This document shows, one piece after another, positions 1 through 5,974 of a stretch of 6,480 bases of DNA. The notes below the pieces were generated by a model. The model saw nothing but the letters and a program-made list of their open reading frames with translations. It searched no databases and had not been told where the DNA came from. The stretch is from positions 1-6,480 of the forward strand of contig CADEHD010000126.1 in NCBI GenBank assembly GCA_902827055.1. The letters are read 5' to 3'. Position 1 is the stretch's first letter; each line of letters begins with the position of its first letter. This stretch comes from an uncultured Chloroflexota bacterium (GTDB taxonomy: Bacteria > Chloroflexota > Dehalococcoidia > UBA2979). The position numbers were made by a program, and so were the translations under genes.

Positions 1-2
1 AC

Positions 3-509
3 GCCCTCAGCAACCCGCGCCAGCCGTGGCTCGACGGCCCCACCGCGCGCGACCGGTACCTGCGAGCCGCCGCGGCGCGCGCCGTCAACCGGCTCCACGC
101 GGACCTCGGCGCGGACTCGACGACGTGGCGCTGGGGGGCGCTGCACACCCTCACGATCGCCCATCCCCTCGCCCGCGTGCCCGTGGTCGGGCCGCTGTTC
201 TCGCGCGGCCCGATTCCAGTGGGAGGCGACGTGAACACGGTCGCGCAGGGTGGATTCAGTGTGCACCGGGGACCCGCCGCTGGTGGCTTCTCGCCGTCCT
301 ATCGCCAGGTGATCGACCTGGCCGAGTTCGACCGATCCACGTTCGCGCTGCCGGGCGGTAACAACGGCATCCCGGGCCATCCTCGCTACGACGACGCCCT
401 GCACGAGTTCTTCAGCGGTCGACAGCGGCCGCTCCTCTACAGCCACGCGGCCATCGAGCGCCACGCCGAGCACCGACTCCTCCTCGCGGCCGCGGGACTA
501 TCCGCATGA
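3..509 (+). CDS. Penicillin acylase family protein, C-terminal part (5' end outside window)
   Basis: Partial gene: the last 168 residues, open from the left edge and ending at TGA 507-509. The family (Ntn-hydrolase, peptidase S45: penicillin G acylases, acyl-homoserine-lactone acylases) hydrolyses amide bonds of acylated small molecules, usually after export and self-cleavage into alpha and beta chains. The visible part matches the end of the beta chain. It shows W-R-W-G-ALHT followed by HPL (about 126-170), then RGPIPVGGDVNTV, then the SPSYRQVIDL block, then LPGGNNGIPGHPRYDD, and finally the PLLYS...HRLLL tail typical of these proteins. The catalytic N-terminal Ser and the oxyanion-hole Asn of the beta chain lie upstream of the window, so activity and substrate cannot be judged. 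The stop overlaps the next ATG by four bases (ATGA), indicating co-transcription and probable translational coupling with the prenyl synthase. Family assignment is firm; substrate is unknown. Confidence 0.9.
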   Translation, partial: ALSNPRQPWLDGPTARDRYLRAAAARAVNRLHADLGADSTTWRWGALHTLTIAHPLARVPVVGPLFSRGPIPVGGDVNTVAQGGFSVHRGPAAGGFSPSYRQVIDLAEFDRSTFALPGGNNGIPGHPRYDDALHEFFSGRQRPLLYSHAAIERHAEHRLLLAAAGLSA

Positions 510-1534
510 CCGTCTCACTCGAGGCACTGCTCCCCGGCTATCGCGGGCTCATCGAGGCGGAGCTGCGCGAGGTTGTCGGCTCCGGGAGCTCCGAGCTGTG
601 GGCGTGGATGCGCTACCACCTCGGCTGGGAGGACGCCGATGGCCACGCCTCCCAGGCCGCGTCGGGCAAGCTCCTGCGCGCCGCAGCTGTCCTCCTCGCG
701 GCGGAGGCGCTGGGCGGTGAGCCCGACCGGGCCGCCCCTGCCGCCGCCGCGATCGAGCTGGTCCACAACTTCTCCCTGCTCCACGACGACATCGAGGACC
801 GCAGCGAGCGCCGTCGTGATCGCGCGACCCTGTGGACGCTCGTCGGCGTACCGCAGGCGATCAACACTGGCGACGGCATGCACGCGCTTGCACGGCTGTC
901 CCTCCTGCGCCTCGCCAGCCGCGGCGTCGATGACGCCACCGTGCTGGCGGCCGCGCTCGAGCTCGACCAGGCCTGCCTGCGCCTCGTCGAGGGGCAGCAC
1001 GCCGACATGGCCATGGAAGGACGCAGCGACGTCAGCCGTGACGCCTACCTCGCCATGATCGAGGGCAAGACCGCCGCGATGTTCGCGACACCATTCGCGC
1101 TCGGGGCGCTGCTGGGCGGCGGCGGCCCCGCCGACGTCCAGGCGTTTCGCGCGTTCGGCCACCACACAGGCATGGCATTCCAGGCCGCCGATGACTTACT
1201 CGGGATCTGGGGCGACCCGCAGGTGACCGGTAAGGCCGTGAGCGACGACCTCCGCGCGCGCAAGATGACCCTGCCCGTGATCGCCGCGATCGAAGGCGGC
1301 GGCGACGAGGCGACCGCGCTCGCGCAGGAGTACGCGCGTCCACCGGCGCCCGGCGCCGACTACGCCGCCCTCGCCACACGCATCGAACGCCTCGGTGGAC
1401 GTGCGGCGACCGAGGCCTACGCGGCCGCCGAGGAACAAGCAGCCCGCGAAGCCCTCGACCGCGCGGACGTCCCAGACGCCTGGCGCAGCGCGCTTCTCGA
1501 ATTCAGTCGCGCCGCCACCTACCGCGCGAGCTAA
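506..1534 (+). CDS. Polyprenyl diphosphate synthase, probably geranylgeranyl diphosphate synthase
   Basis: 342-residue trans-isoprenyl diphosphate synthase, full length for the family. It condenses isopentenyl diphosphate onto an allylic diphosphate to make the precursor of carotenoids, quinone side chains or other terpenoids; it is cytosolic. Visible signatures: the IPP-binding GKLLR (Lys55, Arg58), the first aspartate-rich motif DDIED (Asp94, Asp95, Asp98) followed by Arg102-Arg104, EGQ and GKTAAMF in the middle, and the second motif FQAADDLLGIWGD (Asp229, Asp230, Asp237) followed by TGK. The usual Pro after GK-x-x-R is Ala59. The first motif has no two-residue insertion, and the fifth residue before it is aromatic (Phe89). 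By the known chain-length rules this pattern suggests a C20 (GGPP) product of the archaeal-type I class; this is inference. The start is fixed by the ATGA overlap with the acylase stop; only a weak ribosome site is visible, fitting coupled translation. DUF2905 follows 14 bases downstream. Confidence 0.93.
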   Translation: MTVSLEALLPGYRGLIEAELREVVGSGSSELWAWMRYHLGWEDADGHASQAASGKLLRAAAVLLAAEALGGEPDRAAPAAAAIELVHNFSLLHDDIEDRSERRRDRATLWTLVGVPQAINTGDGMHALARLSLLRLASRGVDDATVLAAALELDQACLRLVEGQHADMAMEGRSDVSRDAYLAMIEGKTAAMFATPFALGALLGGGGPADVQAFRAFGHHTGMAFQAADDLLGIWGDPQVTGKAVSDDLRARKMTLPVIAAIEGGGDEATALAQEYARPPAPGADYAALATRIERLGGRAATEAYAAAEEQAAREALDRADVPDAWRSALLEFSRAATYRAS

Positions 1535-1548
1535 GGCGACCGCCCACG

Positions 1549-1773
1549 ATGTCCAGTCGCGACGTAGGCCTGCTCATCGTCGCCGTCGGCGTCGCGGTCG
1601 TGATCATCGGCGCACTCATCACGGCGGGACTCCTCCAGTGGTTCGGACGGCTGCCCGGCGACCTCCGCATCGAGGGTGAGCGGGTGCGCGTGTACGCGCC
1701 GCTCGTCTCGATGCTCGTCGTCTCGGTCGTCCTCACGCTCATCGTGAACCTGCTGCGCCGCTGGCTCTCGTAG
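1549..1773 (+). CDS. DUF2905 family small membrane protein
   Basis: 74-residue protein with two hydrophobic helices (about residues 7-29 and 51-68). They are joined by a conserved polar segment reading GRLPGDLRIEGERVRVYAP, ending in a basic RRW tail. The hairpin layout with GRLPGDIRIE-type linker and the F/Y-x-P entry to the second helix is the hallmark of DUF2905, a family of short inner-membrane proteins of unknown function found in Chloroflexota, Firmicutes and several thermophiles. The gene starts 14 bases after the prenyl synthase stop. The only upstream Shine-Dalgarno-like bases are AAGG about 12 bases before the ATG, so it is probably translated as part of the same transcript. Its stop lies three bases from the stop of the oppositely oriented exporter. 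Length and motif fit the family well; the role is not known. Confidence 0.88.
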   Translation: MSSRDVGLLIVAVGVAVVIIGALITAGLLQWFGRLPGDLRIEGERVRVYAPLVSMLVVSVVLTLIVNLLRRWLS

Positions 1774-1776
1774 GCG

Positions 1777-3345
1777 TCAGGGCAGCCGGCGAAACGATGG
1801 CCAGGCAACCGTCACGACCAGCATCGCGACCACGAGCCCAGCCGCCATCCCGCCGATCGCGAGTTGCGGACCCACCAGCTCCGACAGGATGCCGACGCCG
1901 AACGTCCCGAACTGGACCAGGCTGAACTGCATAAACCACACCGCCATGACGCGGCCCCGGTACTCGTCCGCGGAGTATGACTGGATCAGCACCTGTCCCA
2001 GCGACATACGCCCTGCCGATCCTGCGCCGACCAGCAACATGATCGGCAGAGTCACCAGGTAGTTCGTCGAGATGGCAAAGGCGACGAGCGAACCGCCCAG
2101 CAGGAAGGCGAACGCGAGGAGCAACCGCCCCCGGTGTCGGCCGCCCAGCGACGCCACGACCGGAGAGCCCGCGATCGCCCCGATCCCTGACGTGCTCATC
2201 AGCAGGCCCTGAGTCTCCGGCCCCCGGCCGAGCACCGAATGGACGAATCCCGGCAGCATCATCGTGTAGGGCATTGAGACGAGCACGATGAGAAAGTTCA
2301 CGGCGATCAGCATCCGGATCGTGCGGTCATGCGAGATGTACCGCACGCCCTCGACGAGATCGCGCCACCCGTTGGATCGTGGGCGCGCGTGGCCCGCCGC
2401 CGCCTGCATCGAGGCATACGAATGCACCGGGTGCTTCGGCAGGCGGAACGTGAAGGTCACAGCCAGCAGGTAGAGGCCGGCCATGACCCAGAACACCCAG
2501 GCCGGGCTGAGAAGCGCGAGCAGAGCCCCGCCAATGCCAGGACCGAGCAGCTGCATCAGGTTCTGACCGGACGTGTTGAGCGCGACCGCGTTCATGAGGC
2601 CCTCTCGTCCCACGAGGTCCGGGATGATCGATTGGCGAGACGGCTGCATGACCGCGTTCACGCCGCCCTGGGCAACTGCGCTCATGAGCAGGTGGGTGAA
2701 CGTCAACTGGCCCATCCCGGCAAGCACTGCGAGGACGGCAGCGTTCACAAGGTTGAAGAACTGGGCGGCCTGGATCACCGTCTTCTTCGGGGCGCGGTCG
2801 GCGACCACCCCTCCAACCAGCGAGAACAACAGACCGGGCACGGCATTCGCGAGCGAGACCAGCCCGAGCGCGGTAAACGACCCGGTGAGCTGGTAGACCA
2901 ATGCGCCGCGCACAAGCAGCTGCATCTGCATCGCGCCGAACTGCATGATGTTCCCGAGGAAGAGCAGCCGGAAGTGCCCGTTACGCAGGGCGCTGAACGT
3001 GCCACCTCGCGAGGCGGCACGCTCCCCCCGAGGAAGCGCCGCCCCGAAGCCGGAGAGTGCAGGCGCCGCCGAGTCGCCCGCGGACAGCGCGGGATGCGTC
3101 GCGGGCGAGCGTCGGGCGCCGTACACGCGCCGTGCGAGGTTGTAGCGAGCGTCCGCCGGGGGTGCAGGTGTCGGCGGAACACCGCGGAACACCCGCGCCG
3201 CGAGGTTGTACGAGCGGTCGTCGGTTCCGCCGCGGCCTTCACCGTTCGAGGCCTGCGTAGTCGGCGGGTCATCCGCCATCTCGGCAGCTTTCGGACCTGT
3301 ACTCGGCTGGTGCCCGGGCTCGTTCATCGGCAAGTTCCATCGCAT
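1777..3345 (-). CDS. Major facilitator superfamily exporter, EntS/MFS_3-like, with long N-terminal tail
   Basis: 522 residues from the ATG at 3345; a second in-frame ATG at 3327 (residue 7) is equally possible, and neither has a good ribosome site. The membrane part begins near residue 118 (FSALRNGHFRLLFLG) and holds about 12 hydrophobic segments to the C terminus. The family-specific loop motif reads GGVVADRAPKKT (178-189), followed by QPSRQSIIPDLV, LLGPGIGGALLA and, in the second half, EYRGRVMAVW (461-470). This order matches MFS_3, the group with the enterobactin exporter EntS and many drug or siderophore efflux proteins; the substrate cannot be read from sequence. The first ~115 residues are a hydrophilic Pro/Ala/Arg-rich tail absent from typical members. 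It carries two copies of a YNLAxRV(F/Y) motif at 46-53 and 68-75. The gene is single, convergent with DUF2905, and preceded by a large palindrome resembling a metal-regulator box, suggesting metal-dependent control (inference). Confidence 0.9.
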   Translation of the reverse strand: MRWNLPMNEPGHQPSTGPKAAEMADDPPTTQASNGEGRGGTDDRSYNLAARVFRGVPPTPAPPADARYNLARRVYGARRSPATHPALSAGDSAAPALSGFGAALPRGERAASRGGTFSALRNGHFRLLFLGNIMQFGAMQMQLLVRGALVYQLTGSFTALGLVSLANAVPGLLFSLVGGVVADRAPKKTVIQAAQFFNLVNAAVLAVLAGMGQLTFTHLLMSAVAQGGVNAVMQPSRQSIIPDLVGREGLMNAVALNTSGQNLMQLLGPGIGGALLALLSPAWVFWVMAGLYLLAVTFTFRLPKHPVHSYASMQAAAGHARPRSNGWRDLVEGVRYISHDRTIRMLIAVNFLIVLVSMPYTMMLPGFVHSVLGRGPETQGLLMSTSGIGAIAGSPVVASLGGRHRGRLLLAFAFLLGGSLVAFAISTNYLVTLPIMLLVGAGSAGRMSLGQVLIQSYSADEYRGRVMAVWFMQFSLVQFGTFGVGILSELVGPQLAIGGMAAGLVVAMLVVTVAWPSFRRLP

Positions 3346-3359
3346 CCGTGCTATTAATC

Positions 3360-3398
3360 ACGTGTACGTGAAGGTTAGCATTACCTTCACGTACACGT
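3360..3398. promoter_or_regulatory. Perfect 16-bp inverted repeat, candidate operator (DtxR/IdeR-like core)
   Basis: Arms ACGTGTACGTGAAGGT (3360-3375) and ACCTTCACGTACACGT (3383-3398) are exact reverse complements around a 7-base spacer, in the divergent gap between the exporter (start 3345) and the anchored protein (3585). The central 19 bases (3370-3388) read GAAGGTTAGCATTACCTTC. Compared with the published DtxR/IdeR consensus TWAGGTTAGSCTAACCTWA they match at 15 of 19 positions, and at 13 of 15 in the core. The box centre and the palindrome centre coincide at 3379. The site begins 15 bases upstream of the exporter ATG, where a repressor would act. The outer arms extend well beyond a normal box, so a different regulator (TetR or MerR type) remains possible. 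A terminator is unlikely because no coding region ends here and there is no T-tract. Confidence 0.7.
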
Positions 3399-3572
3399 AA
3401 ATACGGGCCCGCCTCGACGTATCTCGGGCGCCATGAGTAGTCTCCGGCGATCGCCCTCGGCGCCCCGAGCCGAACGGGACTTCACTACGATTGCCGCTGC
3501 CCCACCGCCGCACGCCAGGCTGCGGCGTGCCGTGGTGCCGCGCAGCGCCTGCGGAGATCGCGGGCAGCGTCC

Positions 3573-3582
3573 GAGGGGGAGG
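3573..3582 (+). promoter_or_regulatory. Purine-rich ribosome binding site for the anchored protein
   Basis: GAGGGGGAGG immediately precedes the ATG at 3585, leaving 2-8 bases depending on which GAGG pairs with 16S rRNA. It supports the chosen start, which also places the hydrophobic anchor at a sensible distance from the N terminus. Confidence 0.6.
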
Positions 3583-3584
3583 CC

Positions 3585-4298
3585 ATGGCCGGAGGCGGGG
3601 GCTCGGGAGGCTCGGGCGGAACCGGCAGTTCCGGCGGCGCGAACAAGGTCGGGAACCTGCTGCTCGCGGGGGGCCTCGCGCTGTTGATCGTGCTCATCAT
3701 CCCCGTTGTGCGTCCTGATCCCGCCCCAACCCCTCCGATCATCACCGCCACCCCGGCCGAGCTGCCGGCGGGCGGCGGCAACGCCACGCCACCCCCCGCC
3801 TCGACCTCGCCACCGGTCGCCTCACCTCCGCGCGCGGACCGCGCCACGCTCGTGCGGGGCTACCCTGCCGATGCCCTGGTGCTGACGGTGATCGTGCACG
3901 GGATGCCGGGGAGGGTGACCGCCACATTCGCGGACGGCGATGTGTACACCCAGGGTGTGTACGTCCCGAGCTCTGGCGGCAGCGCTGCCTGCCTCCCGGA
4001 CGCGCAGTATCCGGAACCCTGCATCTCCTACTGGGTCGCGAAGCGGGGCGCGGCGTTCACCCTGACCGCGGGCAACGCACTCGCGGGGTTCTGGAGCTCC
4101 CTCGACCACGTACGTGGGCCCGGATGCGACATCGGGCGGGTCGGCGCGCGCGATGAGAGCTGCAACCTGACCCTCGGGACAGACCTCGAGTACGAGGCCG
4201 TGTACTACGGATCGAGCAGCGCGGACGGGGAGTTCACGTTCCCGAAGTGCCCTCGGGACCGAGGGGCGGCAACGGGCTGGATCGCGCGCTGCCAGTAG
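3585..4298 (+). CDS. Membrane-anchored extracytoplasmic protein of unknown function, six cysteines
   Basis: 237 residues, not recognised as a named family. A Gly/Ser-rich N terminus (residues 2-19) and Lys21 precede a single hydrophobic helix (about 24-42), then a Pro/Thr/Ala-rich linker (44-83) and a compact domain (about 88-237). The helix has no lipobox or clear signal-peptidase site, so it is probably an uncleaved anchor with the C-terminal domain outside. All six cysteines (136, 146, 181, 193, 222, 236) lie in that domain, consistent with up to three disulfides. The segment AAFTLTAGNALAGFWSS...GPGC...ESCNLTLGTDLEYEAVYYG loosely recalls the beta-rich bacterial repeat domain pattern (hydrophobic strand, aromatic, paired cysteines, terminal strand); this is a weak structural resemblance, not an assignment. 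A strong ribosome site precedes the ATG. It stands alone between the regulatory gap and tRNA-Cys. Confidence 0.8.
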   Translation: MAGGGGSGGSGGTGSSGGANKVGNLLLAGGLALLIVLIIPVVRPDPAPTPPIITATPAELPAGGGNATPPPASTSPPVASPPRADRATLVRGYPADALVLTVIVHGMPGRVTATFADGDVYTQGVYVPSSGGSAACLPDAQYPEPCISYWVAKRGAAFTLTAGNALAGFWSSLDHVRGPGCDIGRVGARDESCNLTLGTDLEYEAVYYGSSSADGEFTFPKCPRDRGAATGWIARCQ

Positions 4299-4331
4299 GG
4301 GAGCCGCCGCAACGGGAGGGCTGGAGTCGAT

Positions 4332-4405
4332 TGGAGGCCACGACCGGATTCGAACCGGTGATGGAGGTTTTGCAGACCTCTGCCTTGCCACTTGGCTACG
4401 TGGCC
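4332..4405 (-). tRNA. tRNA-Cys (anticodon GCA), CCA encoded
   Basis: Read on the minus strand, 74 bases fold into a full cloverleaf. The acceptor stem GGCCACG pairs with CGTGGCC, and the D arm is GCC/GGC with a loop containing GTGG. The anticodon stem GAGGT/ACCTC holds the loop CTGCAAA with anticodon GCA (4369-4371 on this strand's complement). A 4-base variable loop and the T arm ACCGG-TTCGAAT-CCGGT follow. The discriminator base is U, the expected identity element for cysteine, followed by an encoded CCA (4332-4334). It is a single tRNA gene, not in a cluster, lying between the anchored protein and the HDOD gene. Every stem is fully paired, so I regard it as functional. Confidence 0.97.
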
Positions 4406-4487
4406 CTCGAGGTTCGAAACTAGCTGGCGCGGGCGTCCGCGTCCAGCGAAGCCGCCGCCCACCACAAACGCGCCGACATCCCTCGCG

Positions 4488-5279
4488 TCAGGCCGCGATC
4501 GCTGCCGCCGACCCCGAGTACCACTTGATCTGCGTTTCCAGACCCTCCGGACCGTCGAGGCTCGCCAGGATCGACGCGTCCTCGGACTTCGGATCGAACG
4601 TCACCTCGTCCGGTCGCTCGAGCCCGTTGCCGTAGCCCAGGCTCCAGGCGATGCGCTTGGCGTTCCACACCACCCACGCGAGCCCGCTCGCACCGTCGAC
4701 CTGGCACTCGGTAATTGCGCGGACGATTTGCGGCGGGAAGTCCCAAGCCGTCGCGACCTGGCCACCCCACTCGACGCTGTCCTGGCCGAAGACGTGCGCC
4801 TCGGCCTGGAGGGCGTCAACCCCCTTGCCAACCAGCTCGACCACGGTTCGATAGCGATCCGGCTCCGAGGCCGCCATCGCCAGCCGCCCGATCGGGTGGA
4901 GCAACCCGGCCGTGAACGCCTCGGTGCGCGGCCCGTCCGCCCAGGCGCTCGCGTCGGCGAGGAGGCCCGTGGCCACGGCGAAGCGCCACAGCTCGTTGGC
5001 GTCGACGCCTGCCTTCCGCACGGCCCCGAAGCTGTCGCTGAGCGCGGCCGTGGCCACGATCCGCCGCGTCATCTCGGTGCCGATACGCACGATGGCCTGC
5101 TGTGCCGTGCCGATGCGCTTCAGGGGAGCAAATGCCGCGGAGTTCGAGGCGCGCAGCAGCGACGCCGTCAGGCCGGGATCGGCCTCGACGATCGACCCGA
5201 TCTCGGCCATTTCCGCGTTCGGATTGCTGAGCAGGGCCATGGCGCGCTGGTGCGCGATGGGCAGCGACGGCAGATCCAT
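4488..5279 (-). CDS. HDOD-domain signalling protein (stand-alone, degenerate HD site)
   Basis: 263 residues from the ATG at 5279. HDOD domains are HD-phosphohydrolase relatives that mostly lack activity and serve as interaction modules in bacterial signalling, stress and motility control. The order of motifs is typical: LPSLP near the N terminus (3-7), SIVEADPGLTASLLRASNSAAF (29-50), RIGTAQQAIVRIGTE (55-69), ELWRFAVATGLLADA (96-110), LLHPIGRLAM (126-135) and GGQVATAWDFPPQIVRAI (172-189). The canonical metal ligands are not retained: Phe100 stands where a His is common, and the LLH is followed by Pro129 rather than Asp, fitting a non-catalytic role. The frame is open upstream for 99 codons, but that stretch has no homologous look and overlaps the divergent lipoprotein. 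The ATG at 5279 has a good ribosome site and starts exactly at the domain boundary. No other domain (CheY, GGDEF, EAL) is attached. Confidence 0.87.
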   Translation of the reverse strand: MDLPSLPIAHQRAMALLSNPNAEMAEIGSIVEADPGLTASLLRASNSAAFAPLKRIGTAQQAIVRIGTEMTRRIVATAALSDSFGAVRKAGVDANELWRFAVATGLLADASAWADGPRTEAFTAGLLHPIGRLAMAASEPDRYRTVVELVGKGVDALQAEAHVFGQDSVEWGGQVATAWDFPPQIVRAITECQVDGASGLAWVVWNAKRIAWSLGYGNGLERPDEVTFDPKSEDASILASLDGPEGLETQIKWYSGSAAAIAA

Positions 5280-5288
5280 CTGGGCGTG

Positions 5289-5296
5289 CTCCTCTG
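5289..5296 (-). promoter_or_regulatory. Ribosome binding site fixing the HDOD start
   Basis: On the minus strand, AGAGGAG lies about nine bases before the ATG at 5279. It decides between this start and the much longer upstream-open frame. Confidence 0.6.
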
Positions 5297-5349
5297 GTGA
5301 TCTCCCTCTGATACTCGGCCAGCCGCGTGGCCTCAGCAGCGGGCGGCGG

Positions 5350-5378
5350 TTGACCGCCCGGCCGGGGGCTCGGATCAT
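5350..5378 (+). promoter_or_regulatory. Candidate sigma-70-type promoter for the lipoprotein gene
   Basis: TTGACC (5350-5355, five of six to the -35 consensus) is separated by exactly 17 bases from GATCAT (5373-5378, four of six to the -10 consensus). Transcription would start near 5385, giving a leader of about 22 bases that includes the ribosome site. The -35 lies in a short palindrome, GGCGGT-TG-ACCGCC (5345-5358), which could be an operator or chance in GC-rich DNA. Prediction from sequence only. Confidence 0.4.
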
Positions 5379-5391
5379 CGAACCCGGCGGG

Positions 5392-5399
5392 CAGAAGGA
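5392..5399 (+). promoter_or_regulatory. Ribosome binding site supporting the TTG start
   Basis: CAGAAGGA ends seven bases before the TTG at 5407, an ideal distance. It is the main reason for choosing this non-ATG start, which also gives a correctly proportioned lipoprotein signal peptide. Confidence 0.6.
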
Positions 5400-5406
5400 A
5401 TCACCC

Positions 5407-5946
5407 TTGCACCAGGACATAAGGTTGAGCGCGGCCACCTGGGTGGCGCTCGCGCTCTTGATCGCCGTGCTCGCCGCGTGCGGCACACCCGCCGCGAACC
5501 GCACTCCGACACCGGCCCCGACCACCGCCCCAGCCTCGCTCCAGGGCGTCGATTTCGCGTCGGCGCCGTATGCCACGGACCTCAGTCGGCGCGCGGGCGG
5601 TGGCGACGTACCCGCCGAGCGCGTGCGCCTGCTCGACCTGACCGGCGACGGCGCCGAGGAGGCCGTGGTCGTCGTGGAGTCCGGGGGGACGCTGGGCGAC
5701 CTCGGCGTTGGGATCTACCAGGTCTCGAACGGCGGCCCGTCGCTCGTGTACTTCCGAAAGCTCGCGGGCCGCGTGGAGGTGCGCGCACCGGCGCTCGTCG
5801 TGATCGAGGGCGCTCCCGCCCCGGGAGACCCCGCGTGCTGCCCGAGCCAGCTCCGCGAGAGCACCATCGAGTGGCGTAACGGCACGTTCGAGGTGACTTC
5901 CGAGCGCACCGTGTCGAACCCGGGCAGCGCGGCACCGCAGCGCTAA
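5407..5946 (+). CDS. Putative lipoprotein of unknown function, TTG start
   Basis: 179 residues from TTG at 5407. The N terminus is a lipoprotein signal: charged start with Arg6, hydrophobic core 12-22, and lipobox LAAC with Cys25 as the predicted lipidation site. A Pro/Thr-rich spacer follows (28-43), then a folded domain from about 48. The segment VRLLDLTGDGAEEAVVVVESGG (73-94) contains an acidic DLTGDG turn like that seen in many exported Chloroflexota and cyanobacterial proteins and in FG-GAP-type calcium loops. Later come GVGIYQVSNGGPSLVYF and a DPACCPSQ motif with Cys144-Cys145, then ESTIEWRNGTFEV near the end. The overall pattern loosely resembles the LppP/LprE lipoprotein group; I am not certain. 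The frame is open far upstream (from 4912), but that part is antisense to the HDOD gene and has no start with a ribosome site. It is divergent from HDOD with a 127-base gap. Confidence 0.83.
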   Translation: MHQDIRLSAATWVALALLIAVLAACGTPAANRTPTPAPTTAPASLQGVDFASAPYATDLSRRAGGGDVPAERVRLLDLTGDGAEEAVVVVESGGTLGDLGVGIYQVSNGGPSLVYFRKLAGRVEVRAPALVVIEGAPAPGDPACCPSQLRESTIEWRNGTFEVTSERTVSNPGSAAPQR

Positions 5947-5966
5947 CGCGTAGCGCCTCGCTGCGG
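5935..5966. terminator. Possible bidirectional hairpin between convergent genes
   Basis: CCGCAGCG (5935-5942) and CGCTGCGG (5959-5966) form an 8-bp perfect stem around the lipoprotein stop. An alternative inner stem CGCTA/TAGCG (5941-5945 with 5951-5955) is mutually exclusive with it. The position between two convergent genes suits termination in both directions. There is no T-run, so it is weak evidence for an intrinsic terminator. Confidence 0.35.
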
Positions 5967-5974
5967 GGCCACCG

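Larger units (their letters stand above)
3346..3584. other. Divergent intergenic region, 239 bases
   Basis: The region separates the start of the minus-strand exporter from the start of the plus-strand anchored protein and is the longest gap in the window. Its exporter-proximal part (about 3350-3405) is conspicuously AT-richer than the surroundings and contains the palindrome. A weak plus-strand promoter could be TTAGCA (3375-3380), a 17-base spacer and TAAATA (3398-3403), lying inside the palindrome; matches to consensus are poor and I do not list it separately. The rest (3405-3570) is GC-rich. The short open frame from 3433 has Arg/Pro/Ala-rich composition and runs into the anchored protein in another frame, so I do not call it a gene. 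Confidence 0.6.

Noticed and set aside
515..1165. 216-codon minus-strand open frame opposite the prenyl synthase.
   Set aside because: It is a shadow of a gene with intact aspartate-rich motifs; the translation shows no domain.
2329..3357. A 342-codon open frame on the plus strand opposite the exporter.
   Set aside because: Its protein is rich in Arg, His and Glu with no recognisable domain, and it lies antisense to an exporter with clear family motifs; long antisense frames are expected at this GC content.
3360..3398. The palindrome as an intrinsic terminator or as a mobile-element end.
   Set aside because: No gene ends nearby, no T-tract follows, and there is no transposase or target duplication in the window.
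3510..3530. Hairpin GCACGCC/GGCGTGC upstream of the anchored protein, possibly a riboswitch or attenuator.
   Set aside because: Only seven base pairs with competing alternatives in GC-rich sequence, no T-run and no conserved aptamer motif seen.
4392..5300. A 302-codon plus-strand open frame opposite the HDOD gene.
   Set aside because: It begins inside tRNA-Cys, has Arg/Pro-rich composition and mirrors the HDOD coding strand, which has domain motifs.
4912..5406. Long N-terminal extension of the lipoprotein frame.
   Set aside because: It would bury the signal peptide about 165 residues inside the protein and is antisense to HDOD; the TTG at 5407 with its ribosome site explains the gene.
5280..5576. 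99-codon N-terminal extension of the HDOD frame.
   Set aside because: It overlaps the lipoprotein signal region, lacks family resemblance, and the ATG at 5279 has a good ribosome site at the domain boundary.
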